Source of the DNA: Brevundimonas mediterranea
GTDB lineage: Bacteria > Pseudomonadota > Alphaproteobacteria > Caulobacterales > Caulobacteraceae
Direction: 5' to 3'
DNA length: 64,000 bases
NCBI RefSeq assembly: GCF_014196125.1
Contig: NZ_JACIDA010000002.1
Coordinates: 806,001 to 870,000, forward strand
Part shown: positions 10,892-18,790 of the stretch, one piece after another
How the letters are laid out: each line of letters opens with the position of its first letter
Position numbering within the stretch: position 1 is the first letter of the stretch
Program-made: the position numbers and the translations under genes
The notes under the pieces: generated by a model
What the model was told of the DNA's origin: nothing
Database searches by the model: none
Seen by the model: the letters and a program-made list of their open reading frames with translations, nothing else

Positions 10892-11254
10892 CTAAGCCAG
10901 CCGTTTCGGCGGATTCTTCAGTGGAAGCGGGCCTGCGCCCTCTCGCACGACATCGACGGCTGCGAACCGGAGTCCCCGCGGAGCCGAAGGCCGTTGAACG
11001 GTCGGCGCCGGCGGCATGGGCGCCGCGACGGCGGCGCAGCCCATCTTGGCGATGCAGTCGGGCGTCATCTCGTCGCAAGGGCTAGTAGCGCCGCCGGAAG
11101 GCCCGTCCGCCATCACCATCATCTCGGCGCAATCCATGTCCGCCATGCCGCCCGTCGCTTCGAATACCTGGAACGGCGTGGCGTGCGCGGACGACTGGCC
11201 GACGAAGCCGGCCACCGCCAGGGCGAACAGAAGGGTGCGGACGAGGTTCCACAT
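10892..11254 (-). CDS. Exported Cys/Met-rich protein of unknown function
   Basis: 120 residues with a clear signal peptide (LVRTLLFALAVAGFVGQSSA). The mature part contains DMDCAEMMVMADG, SPCDEMTPDCIAKMGC and a proline-rich tail. Four cysteines and many methionines in a short secreted protein between cus and cop operons suggest periplasmic copper binding; this is inferred from composition and place only. I do not recognise a named domain. Confidence 0.65.
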   Translation of the reverse strand: MWNLVRTLLFALAVAGFVGQSSAHATPFQVFEATGGMADMDCAEMMVMADGPSGGATSPCDEMTPDCIAKMGCAAVAAPMPPAPTVQRPSAPRGLRFAAVDVVREGAGPLPLKNPPKRLA

Positions 11255-11426
11255 GCGCGTTCATCCCACGCCCGTCGGCCGGCCGTGTCAAGCGACCGAC
11301 GGGCTGGCGTCGGGCGCGCGCAACGCAATGCTCCGGATCAGCGCGCGCCCGCCCGCAGTTCGAACGAGGGATTCAACCCCGGCGCCCGTATAACTCATTG
11401 AACCCCTCTGGTTTCGGAGCCTCCCT

Positions 11427-11789
11427 ATGACCACTCGCAAAATCCTTTCCGTCGTCGGCGCCGTCGGCGCCCTGCTGTTGGGGGCGACGCAGGCTGCCGC
11501 CCACGCGCGCGTCGTCGCCTCCAACCCGGCGGCGAGCGCGAGCATCGCCTCGCCGCGTTCGCTGACGGTCACCTTCAGCGAACGCGTCGTTCCCGCTTTC
11601 TCGGGCCTCGAGGTCGTGAACGCCGCCGGCGCCAAATTCCCGGTCGCGACCACCGTCTCCGATGACGGCATGACCGTTTCGGGACGGACGGCGCGACCGC
11701 TCGCGGCCGGCGCCTACAGCCTCAACTGGCACGCCGCCTCCGCAGACGGCCACCGTATGACCGGCGCCATCGCCTTCACGGTGCGCTGA
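11427..11789 (+). CDS. copC: Periplasmic copper-binding protein CopC
   Basis: 120 residues. The signal peptide ends at AAA and the mature protein begins with HARVVASNPAA, giving the N-terminal histidine used by CopC to bind Cu(II). The rest is the CopC beta-sandwich: SPRSLTVTFSERVVPAFSGLEV and the closing SLNWHAASADGHRMTGAIAFTV, with the His/Asp/His residues of the second part of the copper site. It precedes copD by six bases, the normal CopC-CopD pair for copper uptake or homeostasis. Confidence 0.93.
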   Translation: MTTRKILSVVGAVGALLLGATQAAAHARVVASNPAASASIASPRSLTVTFSERVVPAFSGLEVVNAAGAKFPVATTVSDDGMTVSGRTARPLAAGAYSLNWHAASADGHRMTGAIAFTVR

Positions 11790-11795
11790 CCCATC

Positions 11796-12731
11796 GTGCT
11801 CGACGTTCTGGTCATCCTGCTCCGGCTCGCGCAGTACGGCGGCGCTGTCGTCCTGCTCGGGACGCCGCTGTTCCTCCTCTACGGGTTGCGCGGGTCGGAC
11901 GCGGTGGCCCTCGGCTGGACGAGATCCTTGCTGGTCAGCGCGGCGGCCGTGGTCGCCATAGGCTCCGCCGCCGCCTTCGCGGCCCAGACCGCTGTGATGG
12001 CGGGCTCGCTGACTGAAGGTCTCAAGCCGGCGACGCTCGGCTTCATGCTCACGGGCACGAGCCTCGGACCCGCCTTTCTCGTCCGGACGCTGGCCGCGTT
12101 GCTCGCGCTTCTTGCGCTCATTCAAGACAAGCCGTCCCGCGGCCTGTGGAAATTCGTCGCTGTCGCCGGTCTTATCGTCGGCGCCAGCTTCGCCTGGACG
12201 GGACACGGCGCGGCCACCGAAGGCGCGGGGCGCTATGTTCATCTGACGGCCGCGATCCTGCACAGCTGGGCGGCGGCGGTGTGGCTCGGCGCGCTCGCGG
12301 CCTTGCTGATCCTGACGTTGCGGCGGCGGTCAGAAACGGTCGATGGCGATAGGATCCTCTATCGAGCCCTTCACGGATTCGCCGGCGTCGGATCCGCATC
12401 GGTCGCCGTCCTGGTTCTGAGCGGACTGGTGAACAGCTGGTTCATGGTCGGACCCGATCGTATCGCTGGCCTCTTGAGCACGCCCTACGGCCTGCTGTTG
12501 ACGGGCAAGCTCGTGCTCTTCGCGCTCATGCTGGTTCTGGCGGCCGCGAACCGCTTTTATCTGACGCCCCACCTCGGCAGCGCCCTGGACGATCCCGAGT
12601 ATCTTGGCCCCGCCATTTCACGGCTGAAACGCAGCTTGGTGATGGAGACCCTCCTCGCCCTGGGGCTGCTGGCCCTGGTGTCCATCATGGGAACCCTGGC
12701 TCCGGTCTCGGCCATGGAAATGGCGATGTAG
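11796..12731 (+). CDS. copD: Copper-homeostasis membrane protein CopD
   Basis: A 311-residue integral membrane protein with about eight spans. The conserved histidines lie in the membrane segments, for example FAWTGHGAATEG and the HLTAAILHSWAAAVWLGALAAL region, which match the CopD domain (PF05425). It starts with GTG six bases after copC, without other good starts nearby. CopC presents copper and CopD is thought to move it across the inner membrane. It is the only plus-strand copper pair in a mostly minus-strand copper block. Confidence 0.9.
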   Translation: MLDVLVILLRLAQYGGAVVLLGTPLFLLYGLRGSDAVALGWTRSLLVSAAAVVAIGSAAAFAAQTAVMAGSLTEGLKPATLGFMLTGTSLGPAFLVRTLAALLALLALIQDKPSRGLWKFVAVAGLIVGASFAWTGHGAATEGAGRYVHLTAAILHSWAAAVWLGALAALLILTLRRRSETVDGDRILYRALHGFAGVGSASVAVLVLSGLVNSWFMVGPDRIAGLLSTPYGLLLTGKLVLFALMLVLAAANRFYLTPHLGSALDDPEYLGPAISRLKRSLVMETLLALGLLALVSIMGTLAPVSAMEMAM

Positions 12732-12857
12732 CCGTTGGCGCGCGCCGAACGCGCTGGAGCCAGGTGCGTCGCACGCGCTCTTGGGACCGGCTGCGAATGG
12801 CCGTTGGCCCAGCGACCTGGACCCGCCTAGACTGCTCAAGAATTGAGGGGGCGCGCC

Positions 12858-13067
12858 GTGTCAGATCGAGTTCGTGATCTTATTGAACAGTGGCGGCGCG
12901 ACCCGGCTGCGACCTACCAGACCTGGTTCTTGTGGGACGAGCGTCTGAAGAATTTCCGCTCCATCCGTCGCGGCATCGGCCAGGTCGTCAAGGAGATCGA
13001 AGCAGGCCGGTTCGGCGTGGCCTATCGCGGGTCATCGCTGGAAACGATCCTCCGGCGCGCATTTTAG
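12858..13067 (+). pseudogene. Truncated conserved hypothetical protein, N-terminal fragment
   Basis: About 69 residues starting at GTG with GAGGGG seven bases upstream. The sequence (LIEQWRRDPAATYQTWFLW, ERLKNFRSIRRGIGQVVKEI) looks like the conserved beginning of a longer hypothetical family I have seen in other alphaproteobacteria, and it stops abruptly after YRGSSLETILRRAF. The break coincides with the left edge of the duplicated FNR/PPOX module, at a GAAACGA sequence shared with the other copy's flank. I infer the gene was cut when that module was inserted. Its original function is unknown. Confidence 0.5.
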
Positions 13068-13070
13068 CGA

Positions 13071-13829
13071 ATGATCGCCGTAACGAAGCCCATGCCTGCG
13101 CCGCGATTGCCTCGCCACGGATGTGTCGATCGGCCCAAAGTCAACGATTGCGACAGCTGCGGCGCGCGCGCGCTGAGCATTTGCGGCAGCGTGGCCGACA
13201 GCGATCTTGCACGGCTGGGAGATCTGGCCGAGGTCGTCAAGTTGGCCGCCGGCGCGGTTTTGACCCGGGAAGGCGAACCCGCGCCCTACGTGTTCAATGT
13301 CACCACGGGGTCGCTGCGGGTCTACAAACTGCTGCCGGACGGTCGACGCCAGATCATCGGCTTCCTGTTCGCCGGCGACTTCCTCGGTCTAGCGATCGGT
13401 GAGTTCTACGTGTTCTCCGCCGAAGCCATGGAGCCGACGACCGTCTGCCGGTTCCGCAAGGGACCGTTCCGCGCCCTCGTCGAGAGCAGTTCGCCCCTTG
13501 AGCATATGCTTCTCCACCGCACGTCCCACGAACTGGCCGCCGCCCAAAACCAGATGCTTCTGCTGGGACGCAAGACCGCCATTGAGCGGCTGGCGTCCTT
13601 CCTGCTCGACCTGCCCGGCCACGACCCCGCGCGCCCGACGGTCCCGGGCCATGTCCGCCTGCCCATGAAACGCGGCGAGATCGCCGACTATCTGGGATTG
13701 ACGATCGAGACGGTCAGCCGCGTGCTCACCCGCATGAAGGCCAACGGCATCATCTCGATGCCCTCCCAGAGCGATCTGATCGTCGAACGTCCGGACCTCC
13801 TGCGCGCTCACGCCGGCGGAGAAATCTGA
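13071..13829 (+). CDS. FNR-type Crp-family regulator with four iron-sulfur cysteines (copy A)
   Basis: 252 residues. The N-terminus carries cysteines at 18, 27, 30 and 38 (CDSCGARALSIC), with a fourth-ligand candidate at Cys126 (EPTTVCRF), matching the oxygen-sensing 4Fe-4S arrangement of FNR/FnrL. A cyclic-nucleotide-type beta-roll fills residues 45-160. The DNA-recognition helix is LTIETVSRVLTRMK, with the E-x-x-S-R residues that read TTGAT half-sites. It should activate genes when oxygen is low. Its paralogue is at 43683. Copy A has no FNR box directly upstream, so its expression may differ from copy B. No strong ribosome site precedes the ATG. Confidence 0.92.
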   Translation: MIAVTKPMPAPRLPRHGCVDRPKVNDCDSCGARALSICGSVADSDLARLGDLAEVVKLAAGAVLTREGEPAPYVFNVTTGSLRVYKLLPDGRRQIIGFLFAGDFLGLAIGEFYVFSAEAMEPTTVCRFRKGPFRALVESSSPLEHMLLHRTSHELAAAQNQMLLLGRKTAIERLASFLLDLPGHDPARPTVPGHVRLPMKRGEIADYLGLTIETVSRVLTRMKANGIISMPSQSDLIVERPDLLRAHAGGEI

Positions 13830-13839
13830 AGCCGGCGGG

Positions 13840-13853
13840 TTGAGCCAGATCAA
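13840..13853 (+). promoter_or_regulatory. FNR box TTGAGCCAGATCAA
   Basis: A 14-base match to the FNR palindrome TTGAT-N4-ATCAA with one mismatch, just after the FNR-like gene and upstream of the PPOX-fold gene. The same sequence is conserved at the same place in copy B (44452), although surrounding bases have drifted, which argues for function. Confidence 0.7.
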
Positions 13854-14000
13854 GGCCAACTTTTCTGCCGGGAGGTATAGTCGGGAGGTCGCTGACCCGG
13901 AGGGCGGCGCCACGGACGCGAACTCGAAGATCGACGCCTGCCCGCCGATCAACGGCGTTCGGTCGAAACCATCGTCGACCTTCTCAACCGTGAACGCCTG

Positions 14001-14450
14001 ATGAGCATTGGGGTCAATCGACCCGACGGCTGGCCGCAGGTGACGACGGTCGGTTATCTGAATGACGGCTTGAACCTGTATTTCGTCAGCGGCCGCGACA
14101 GCCAGAAGCTGGCCAACGTTCAGGCCGACGACCGTGTTTCGGTCTCGATCCATTGCGATACGGAGCTGGGTGGCGCCGTCGGCGTTTCGATGGCCGCGCG
14201 CGCGAACGAGGTGACGGACGCCGGCGAAGTCGAACGGCTCAATCAACTGATGTTCAAGCGCTGGCCTGCGGTCAGCGTTTACTGCCCGGCTACGAGTTCC
14301 GTGGTGCTCATTCATGTGAAACCCGAACTGATCTGCGCCATCGCCGCCTCCGGGGGCCGAAGCCGAACGGAATGTTTCTCGCTCGGCAATTCAGCGGAGC
14401 GAGGCGAACAGCGCTCCGCCAAGACGGGCAGGAAAGCCCGGCTGTCCTGA
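14001..14450 (+). CDS. Pyridoxamine 5'-phosphate oxidase-fold protein (copy A, 5' end damaged)
   Basis: 149 residues from an internal ATG (MSIGVNRPDGWPQVTTVGYL). The fold is the flavin-binding split barrel: GYLNDGLNLYFVSGRDSQK, the VSVSIH strand, and TSSVVLIHVKPEL. Such proteins bind FMN, F420 or heme and often act as small reductases. Compared with copy B (44520) the first 27 or so codons are present but shifted: the start codon is ACG instead of GTG, and one base is missing near 13955-13965. The protein is therefore either shorter, beginning at 14001, or inactive. Confidence 0.7.
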   Translation: MSIGVNRPDGWPQVTTVGYLNDGLNLYFVSGRDSQKLANVQADDRVSVSIHCDTELGGAVGVSMAARANEVTDAGEVERLNQLMFKRWPAVSVYCPATSSVVLIHVKPELICAIAASGGRSRTECFSLGNSAERGEQRSAKTGRKARLS

Positions 14451-14488
14451 TCACGGGCGCGATAGCGCGCCGGCGCCCGAGCGCGTCG

Positions 14489-14502
14489 GTGATGTGGATC
14501 AA
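14489..14502 (+). promoter_or_regulatory. FNR-like box GTGATGTGGATCAA
   Basis: One mismatch from TTGAT-N4-ATCAA. It is the copy A counterpart of the box at 45102, which precedes a histidine kinase gene; here it is followed only by a nuclease gene remnant. It marks the right edge of the duplicated module. Confidence 0.5.
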
Positions 14503-14525
14503 GGCGGCTGTCGGCGGCATGCCCG

Positions 14526-14861
14526 ATGTTGTTGCGGCAGGGTCGGGGTGAAATCACTCACGTCGGCCGGTTTCTGACCTGCGCCTGGATTCTCCCGGTT
14601 CCCGCCGCCGCCCGAGCCGACCCTTGCGAAGGGCGGCTGCCCGGGCGCGCGGGCGAGACCTTCGCGGGCATCGTCCGCTACGTCGGCGACGGCGACAGTT
14701 TGTGCGTGGGAAACACCGCCGGTCCCGCTCCCTGGATCGAGGTGCGGCTTTCAGACTTCGACGCCGCTGAACTGCACAGCCGCACCGGCCTACACCCAAC
14801 AGGCTTACCCGTGGCGGCCGGCGGCCACTCCAGGCCTAGCGCCACACCTGAAAACCGATGA
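14526..14861 (+). pseudogene. Thermonuclease-like (SNase family) gene remnant
   Basis: The reading frame encodes a signal-like start, then ADPCEGRLPGRAGETFAG and VRYVGDGDSLCVG, with WIEVRLSDFDAAELHS. The GDGDS and R(L)xDFDAxE pieces match the first half of the staphylococcal-nuclease-like family. The second half, with the remaining catalytic arginine and glutamate, is absent; the frame wanders into unrelated residues and ends inside the 3' end of copB on the other strand. It is therefore a truncated, probably dead gene. Confidence 0.65.
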
Positions 14862-16008
14862 TCCACTGGACCTCGTCATTCGGGTCCCCCGACAGGCGGC
14901 GGAGCTCTCTTGTCTCGCCGAACCCATGGTTCCAGGCCACGCCGATATACGGCGCGAACTCGCGCCGGAACTCGTATCGCAGACGCAGACCCACCTGCGT
15001 GCTGGAGAGCCCGCTGCCTGTGCGACGCGCCGCATCGGATCGGCCGAACAGATTGGCCTCGACATCGGGCCGAAGCACGAGACGCTGCGTGACTCTCAGA
15101 TCGGTAGCGATTTTCAACCGGGCCGCGGTGCGCCCGTCTTCGCCCACATAGGCCGTCGCCTCGACGGCATTCCAGTATGGCGCGACGCCTTGGACGCCCA
15201 ACGCCGCCCAGGTCCGGTTCGGCCCCTCGCCAAAGTCCTGGCGCACCCCCAGTTGCGTGCCCCAGAAGGGATGGAACGGGCGAAACCACAGTGCTTCCAC
15301 GCTGGCCGTTTCGGTTCGGCCGCCGCGGCGATCCCCCTGTGTCCTGAGCCAGGCCTTGTCGAACGGGCCGCCGTACCAGGCCTGCACATCCCAGGCCGAG
15401 CCCGAACCCTGGTTGGTTTCCACAGCTTCGAACTGCTCGACGAAGACGGCCCCGAGCCGCAAGCCGTCGGAGGCCTCGGCCCCGGGCATGACGCTGCGAC
15501 TGAACCCACCGGAATAGTCAAAGGAGTCCCGGGCGTCCGCCGGTGCGGGACCGCCCTGCATCGGCGACATCGGCGATGCGACTGAACCCGGGTTGCCTGG
15601 CCGGGTGTTCATGCCGGGCATGGCCTGCATCGCGGCGCTGTCGGGAGCGGGCGGCGTCAAGACCGGCATCGGCATCGTCGTCATGGGCTCAGGCGACGTG
15701 TGGGCGGGAACGGCTGGCGGTGGCGCTGGCGCTCGGGCTGGAGCCGTCGCCGTGTCGGGACGAGCGTGGGATTGCCTGCGCTCCGATTCCGCCGGCCCCG
15801 GCGGGGGTCGCATGGGCGGGGGAGCCGGACGGGTCTGACGCGGCCGAGTTGGGCGCACAGGCGCTGCCGCGGGGGACGGCGCGGGCATCGCCATCCCGGG
15901 CATCGGGACGGGGGTCTGTGCGGCTGCTACGCCGGGAGCCATGAGCGCCGCAAGGGCCCCCATCACCGCTGAAGTGCGCCGGGCCCCGTGCTGATCTAGC
16001 GTTCTCAT
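14836..16008 (-). CDS. copB: Copper resistance protein B (outer membrane)
   Basis: About 390 residues, start ATG at 16008 overlapping the copA stop codon (ATGA). After a signal peptide comes a long Met/Pro-rich region (MPGMAMPAP, TTMPMPVLTP, AMQAMPGMN) that can bind copper, then the conserved CopB/PcoB beta-barrel domain: GLRLGAVFVEQFEAVET, DVQAWYGGPFDKAWLRTQGD and the closing LRYEFRREFAPYIGVAWNHGFG. CopB is an outer-membrane protein acting with CopA in periplasmic copper sequestration. The linker before the barrel is longer than usual. Confidence 0.92.
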   Translation of the reverse strand: MRTLDQHGARRTSAVMGALAALMAPGVAAAQTPVPMPGMAMPAPSPAAAPVRPTRPRQTRPAPPPMRPPPGPAESERRQSHARPDTATAPARAPAPPPAVPAHTSPEPMTTMPMPVLTPPAPDSAAMQAMPGMNTRPGNPGSVASPMSPMQGGPAPADARDSFDYSGGFSRSVMPGAEASDGLRLGAVFVEQFEAVETNQGSGSAWDVQAWYGGPFDKAWLRTQGDRRGGRTETASVEALWFRPFHPFWGTQLGVRQDFGEGPNRTWAALGVQGVAPYWNAVEATAYVGEDGRTAARLKIATDLRVTQRLVLRPDVEANLFGRSDAARRTGSGLSSTQVGLRLRYEFRREFAPYIGVAWNHGFGETRELRRLSGDPNDEVQWIIGFQVWR

Positions 16009-17678
16009 GCCACGACCACCTCGCGAAACATGCCCGCCGCCATGTGATAAAGGATATGGCAGTGGAACGCCCATCGACCGGGCGCATCGGCATTGATCCC
16101 GATGGCGACCCGTTGAGCCGGCTGGACATTGACGGTGTGCTTGCGCACCCGAAAAGCGCCGTCCGGATCCTCCAGGTCCATCCACATGCCGTGCAGATGC
16201 ATGGGGTGGGTCATCATGGTGTCGTTGACCAACACCATTCGAAGCCGCTCGCCGGTCCGGAACGCGACCGGGGGCGATTCCGAATACCGGATCCCGTCGA
16301 TCGACCAGATGTACTGATCCATGTTCCCGGTCAGATGCAGCTCGATCTCCCGGCCGGCGGGACGCGCGTCCACGACAACGCCCTGCGACCTGAGATCGGC
16401 GTAGGTCAGAACGCGGCGCCCGTTGTCCCGTAGACCGATACCGGGGTCGTCCAGATTGACCCTGGGGGTATCGACCCGCATGTCGACACCGGGACCGTAT
16501 TCGGTTCGCGCGTGCCGGGCGGCCACGGCGGGTGGTCCGACAGAGGCCATTCCCGGCATATCGACCATGGCCATGGCGCCCATCATGTCCTGCGCCGTGA
16601 GCCAGACCCGCGGATCCATGGGAGGCGGGGCAAGGGCTGTCGCTCCCGACCCGCCGAGCGTGCCCCGCGCGAACCCCGAGCGGTCCATGGCCTGCGCAAA
16701 GATCGTATAGGCCGCGTCATCCGGAAGTTCGACGAGAACATCATAGGTCTCGCCTGGTCCGATGCGGAATTCATCGACCCGCACCGGTTCTACGGGCTGA
16801 CCGTCGGCGGCCACTACAGTCAACTTCAAGCCCGGAATGCGAACGTCAAAATAGGTGGCTGCACCCGCGCCGACGAAACGGAGCCTGACGCGTTCGCCGC
16901 GCCTTGCCAAACCGGTCCAGTTGCCCGCCGGCGACACGCCGTTCATCAGATAGGTGAAGGTGTAGCCAGAGATATCACTGAGGTCCGTCGGATCCATGCG
17001 CGCGCGATAGAACATCGCGCGGCGCGCCATGGCTGCGGAGAACCCCGACTTGACGGCATCGTCGACAAAGTCGCCAAGGTTGGGTTGCCCGAAGTTATAG
17101 TAGCCGCCGTACTTCTTGAGCTTCATGAATATGGCGACCGGGTCCTCATCGCTCCACTCGCTGAGCATGACCACATAGTCCCGGTCGACGGTCGGCGGAC
17201 CTCCACCAGCGTCCTCAATGACGATCGCGCCATAGACTCCGGTTTGCTCGTGCAGCGTGTGGGCGTGGTACCAATAGGTCCCTGCCTGAACAACCGGAAA
17301 ACGGTATGTGAAGCTCTCGCCCGGCGCTATGCCGGGAAAGCTTATGCCGGGTACGCCATCCATTTCAGGCGGTACAAGCATCCCGTGCCAATGGATCGAG
17401 GTCATTTCCTCGAGGCGGTTGGTCACGCGGATCGTCGCCGTCTCGCCCTGCCTCAAGCGGAGCAATGGCCCGGGGATTGTGCCGTTGATCGCCGTGGCCG
17501 TCGATGTGCGACCGGAGAAGTTGACGCTCAGCGGCGCGATCGTGAGCTCATATTCGCCGCGCTGCCCGGCGACCTGGCTCCACGCCGGCAGTGTCAGGGC
17601 CGCCGCCCCCGCGACGGTCCCGCCCATGACGAACCTGCGCCGCGTCGCCCCGTCCAGACCCTGGGCGCAGGACGTCAT
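16005..17678 (-). CDS. copA: Multicopper oxidase CopA (copper resistance system)
   Basis: About 557 residues with a Tat signal (TRRRFVMGG). Three cupredoxin domains carry the copper ligands: SIHWHGMLVPPEMDG, TYWYHAHTLHEQTG, HPMHLHGMWMDL and the type-1 site AFHCHILYHMAAGM. It oxidises Cu(I) to Cu(II) in the periplasm, lowering toxicity. An internal methionine-rich piece (MMGAMAMVDMPGM) fits copper binding. The start at 17678 gives the right Tat peptide but has no good ribosome site; a TTG at 17717 is an alternative. It is translated together with copB. Confidence 0.93.
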   Translation of the reverse strand: MTSCAQGLDGATRRRFVMGGTVAGAAALTLPAWSQVAGQRGEYELTIAPLSVNFSGRTSTATAINGTIPGPLLRLRQGETATIRVTNRLEEMTSIHWHGMLVPPEMDGVPGISFPGIAPGESFTYRFPVVQAGTYWYHAHTLHEQTGVYGAIVIEDAGGGPPTVDRDYVVMLSEWSDEDPVAIFMKLKKYGGYYNFGQPNLGDFVDDAVKSGFSAAMARRAMFYRARMDPTDLSDISGYTFTYLMNGVSPAGNWTGLARRGERVRLRFVGAGAATYFDVRIPGLKLTVVAADGQPVEPVRVDEFRIGPGETYDVLVELPDDAAYTIFAQAMDRSGFARGTLGGSGATALAPPPMDPRVWLTAQDMMGAMAMVDMPGMASVGPPAVAARHARTEYGPGVDMRVDTPRVNLDDPGIGLRDNGRRVLTYADLRSQGVVVDARPAGREIELHLTGNMDQYIWSIDGIRYSESPPVAFRTGERLRMVLVNDTMMTHPMHLHGMWMDLEDPDGAFRVRKHTVNVQPAQRVAIGINADAPGRWAFHCHILYHMAAGMFREVVVA

Positions 17679-17722
17679 GTTGGGACGCTGGGAGCGGCAA
17701 TAGCCGGGACCGAACAAGTCAT
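17675..17722 (-). other. Possible leader peptide ORF overlapping the copA start
   Basis: A 15-codon reading frame (MTCSVPAIAAPSVPT) begins at 17722 and ends with a TGA that overlaps the copA ATG (ATGA). Because copA has no ribosome site of its own, this frame could feed ribosomes to copA by translational coupling. It may also be chance. Confidence 0.25.
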
Positions 17723-17799
17723 ACTCATATCTCAGTTCCGATCATCCAAAGGCGAGTCGACAATAGACAATTCCGTGGCGCTCAGACCCCCGCCGGGCC

Positions 17800-17840
17800 G
17801 GTTCTGGCCCGCCGCATACGTGGAGCGGCGGACCAGAACC
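17800..17840. other. Strong hairpin between the lipoprotein gene and copA
   Basis: A 16-base stem with one mismatch (GGTTCTGGCCCGCCGC / GCGGCGGACCAGAACC) and a 9-base loop. It lies between the lipoprotein gene and copA, both read on the minus strand. No T tract follows, so it is not a simple intrinsic terminator; it could be an attenuator, an RNA stability element or a dyad operator. Confidence 0.45.
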
Positions 17841-17884
17841 GAGATTGCATATCCGGCGCGGGGGCATCGTGTTTCATGGCCGGG

Positions 17885-18301
17885 TCAGCGGGGCGCCGGC
17901 ATTTTTCCGTCATTCATCGGCATGCCCATGTGCTCCTCCGTCTGCAGGCCGGGCCGGGCGATCGGAGCCTGGGCGCCCGCCGCCATGCCTTGCGCTTGGG
18001 CTTCACGTTCCATGGCCATTCCGCTGCGATGGTCCTGCGCCCGACCGGCTTCAGAGCAGTTGGCCGCCGCGCTGCGGCAGTCCATGCCTGCCTGACCGTG
18101 GCCGTCGTCATCCGCAGCGGCGCCGTCGGCACTTGTACCGGCGGCCGGCGCAGCGCCGGCAGGATCCACCGACTGCTGCGCAGAGTTCCGGGCCGACGCC
18201 GGGGCTTGATCGCATGCAGCGAGCAGAAGGATGAGCGCGGATGCGGCGGACAGCGGATTGAGTTTTTGGATCATCGCGGTGCTGGGTGTGTTCGTCGTCA
18301 T
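17885..18301 (-). CDS. Small lipoprotein of unknown function upstream of copAB
   Basis: About 138 residues, start at 18301 chosen because GGGG precedes it and the hydrophobic segment then lies near the N-terminus. The signal ends in ALILLLAAC, a lipobox. The mature part is rich in Ala, Asp, Gln and Met, with cysteines (MDCRSAAANCSEAG) and a terminal EEHMGMPMNDGKM that could bind copper. An FNR box lies about 60 bases upstream, suggesting induction at low oxygen. No domain recognised. Confidence 0.65.
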   Translation of the reverse strand: MTTNTPSTAMIQKLNPLSAASALILLLAACDQAPASARNSAQQSVDPAGAAPAAGTSADGAAADDDGHGQAGMDCRSAAANCSEAGRAQDHRSGMAMEREAQAQGMAAGAQAPIARPGLQTEEHMGMPMNDGKMPAPR

Positions 18302-18354
18302 AGTCGATCCCCAAAATCTGATGTCCGGCCTATTGGGCTTATGGGCGGCCTGCC

Positions 18355-18368
18355 TTGACATGGATCAA
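18355..18368 (-). promoter_or_regulatory. FNR box TTGACATGGATCAA
   Basis: One mismatch from TTGAT-N4-ATCAA. The centre is about 60 bases upstream of the lipoprotein start at 18301, compatible with an activator site near -41. It also directly precedes the ftsH remnant on the other strand, so it may once have served a gene there. Confidence 0.6.
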
Positions 18369-18370
18369 CC

Positions 18371-18535
18371 GGCCGGAAGCTACGGGGAGGATCATCGATG
18401 AGGAGATCCGGTGCATCGTCGAGGAAGGCGAAGCCAGGGTCCGCAAGGTGCACACGCGGACGAGCTTCGCCACCTGGCCGAGGCGCTCCTCAAGCATGAG
18501 ACCCTCTCGGGTGACGAGATACGCAGCTCCTCGGC
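18371..18535 (+). pseudogene. ftsH C-terminal remnant (AAA+ zinc protease)
   Basis: Two adjacent frames together encode EATGRIIDEEIRCIVEEGEA, a short VRKV piece, then DELRHLAEALLKHETLSGDE. This is the conserved C-terminal helix region of the FtsH membrane protease. A single-base shift near 18460 separates the pieces, and the AAA and protease domains are missing. The fragment cannot encode an active protease and most likely marks a deletion of a second, accessory ftsH gene. Confidence 0.7.
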
Positions 18536-18790
18536 GTCAGGCCGGCGGCCATCGCCCCTGGACGCCGTGTTGGTCGGCGGACGCCCGCGCCGCGCCAGCC
18601 CCGGCTATCGCGATCGGGCGGGGCTGCATAGTGACTGAGAAACGGGGCGGCGGGAGGCCGACCCGCGCACTGGGCGAGGCTGACCCGCCGTTCTCAATAC
18701 CGGCTTCTGATTACACCTCTATCTGAGGATCTCATGAGCCTTCGAACGTCGGGAACCGCCTGTCCTCGCTGGACGAAGCCGCGCCGCCAA

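Larger units (their letters stand above)
13040..14515 (+). repeat. Segmental duplication, copy A (FNR regulator, FNR box, PPOX protein, FNR-like box)
   Basis: Nearly the same sequence, in the same order and orientation, is found again at about 43653-45126. Similarity begins around GAAACGA just before the regulator gene and ends after GGATCAAGGCGGCTGTC. The copies differ by scattered substitutions and small indels, so this is an old duplication. Copy A has lost the upstream promoter region that copy B keeps, and its PPOX reading frame is damaged at the 5' end. Confidence 0.85.
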
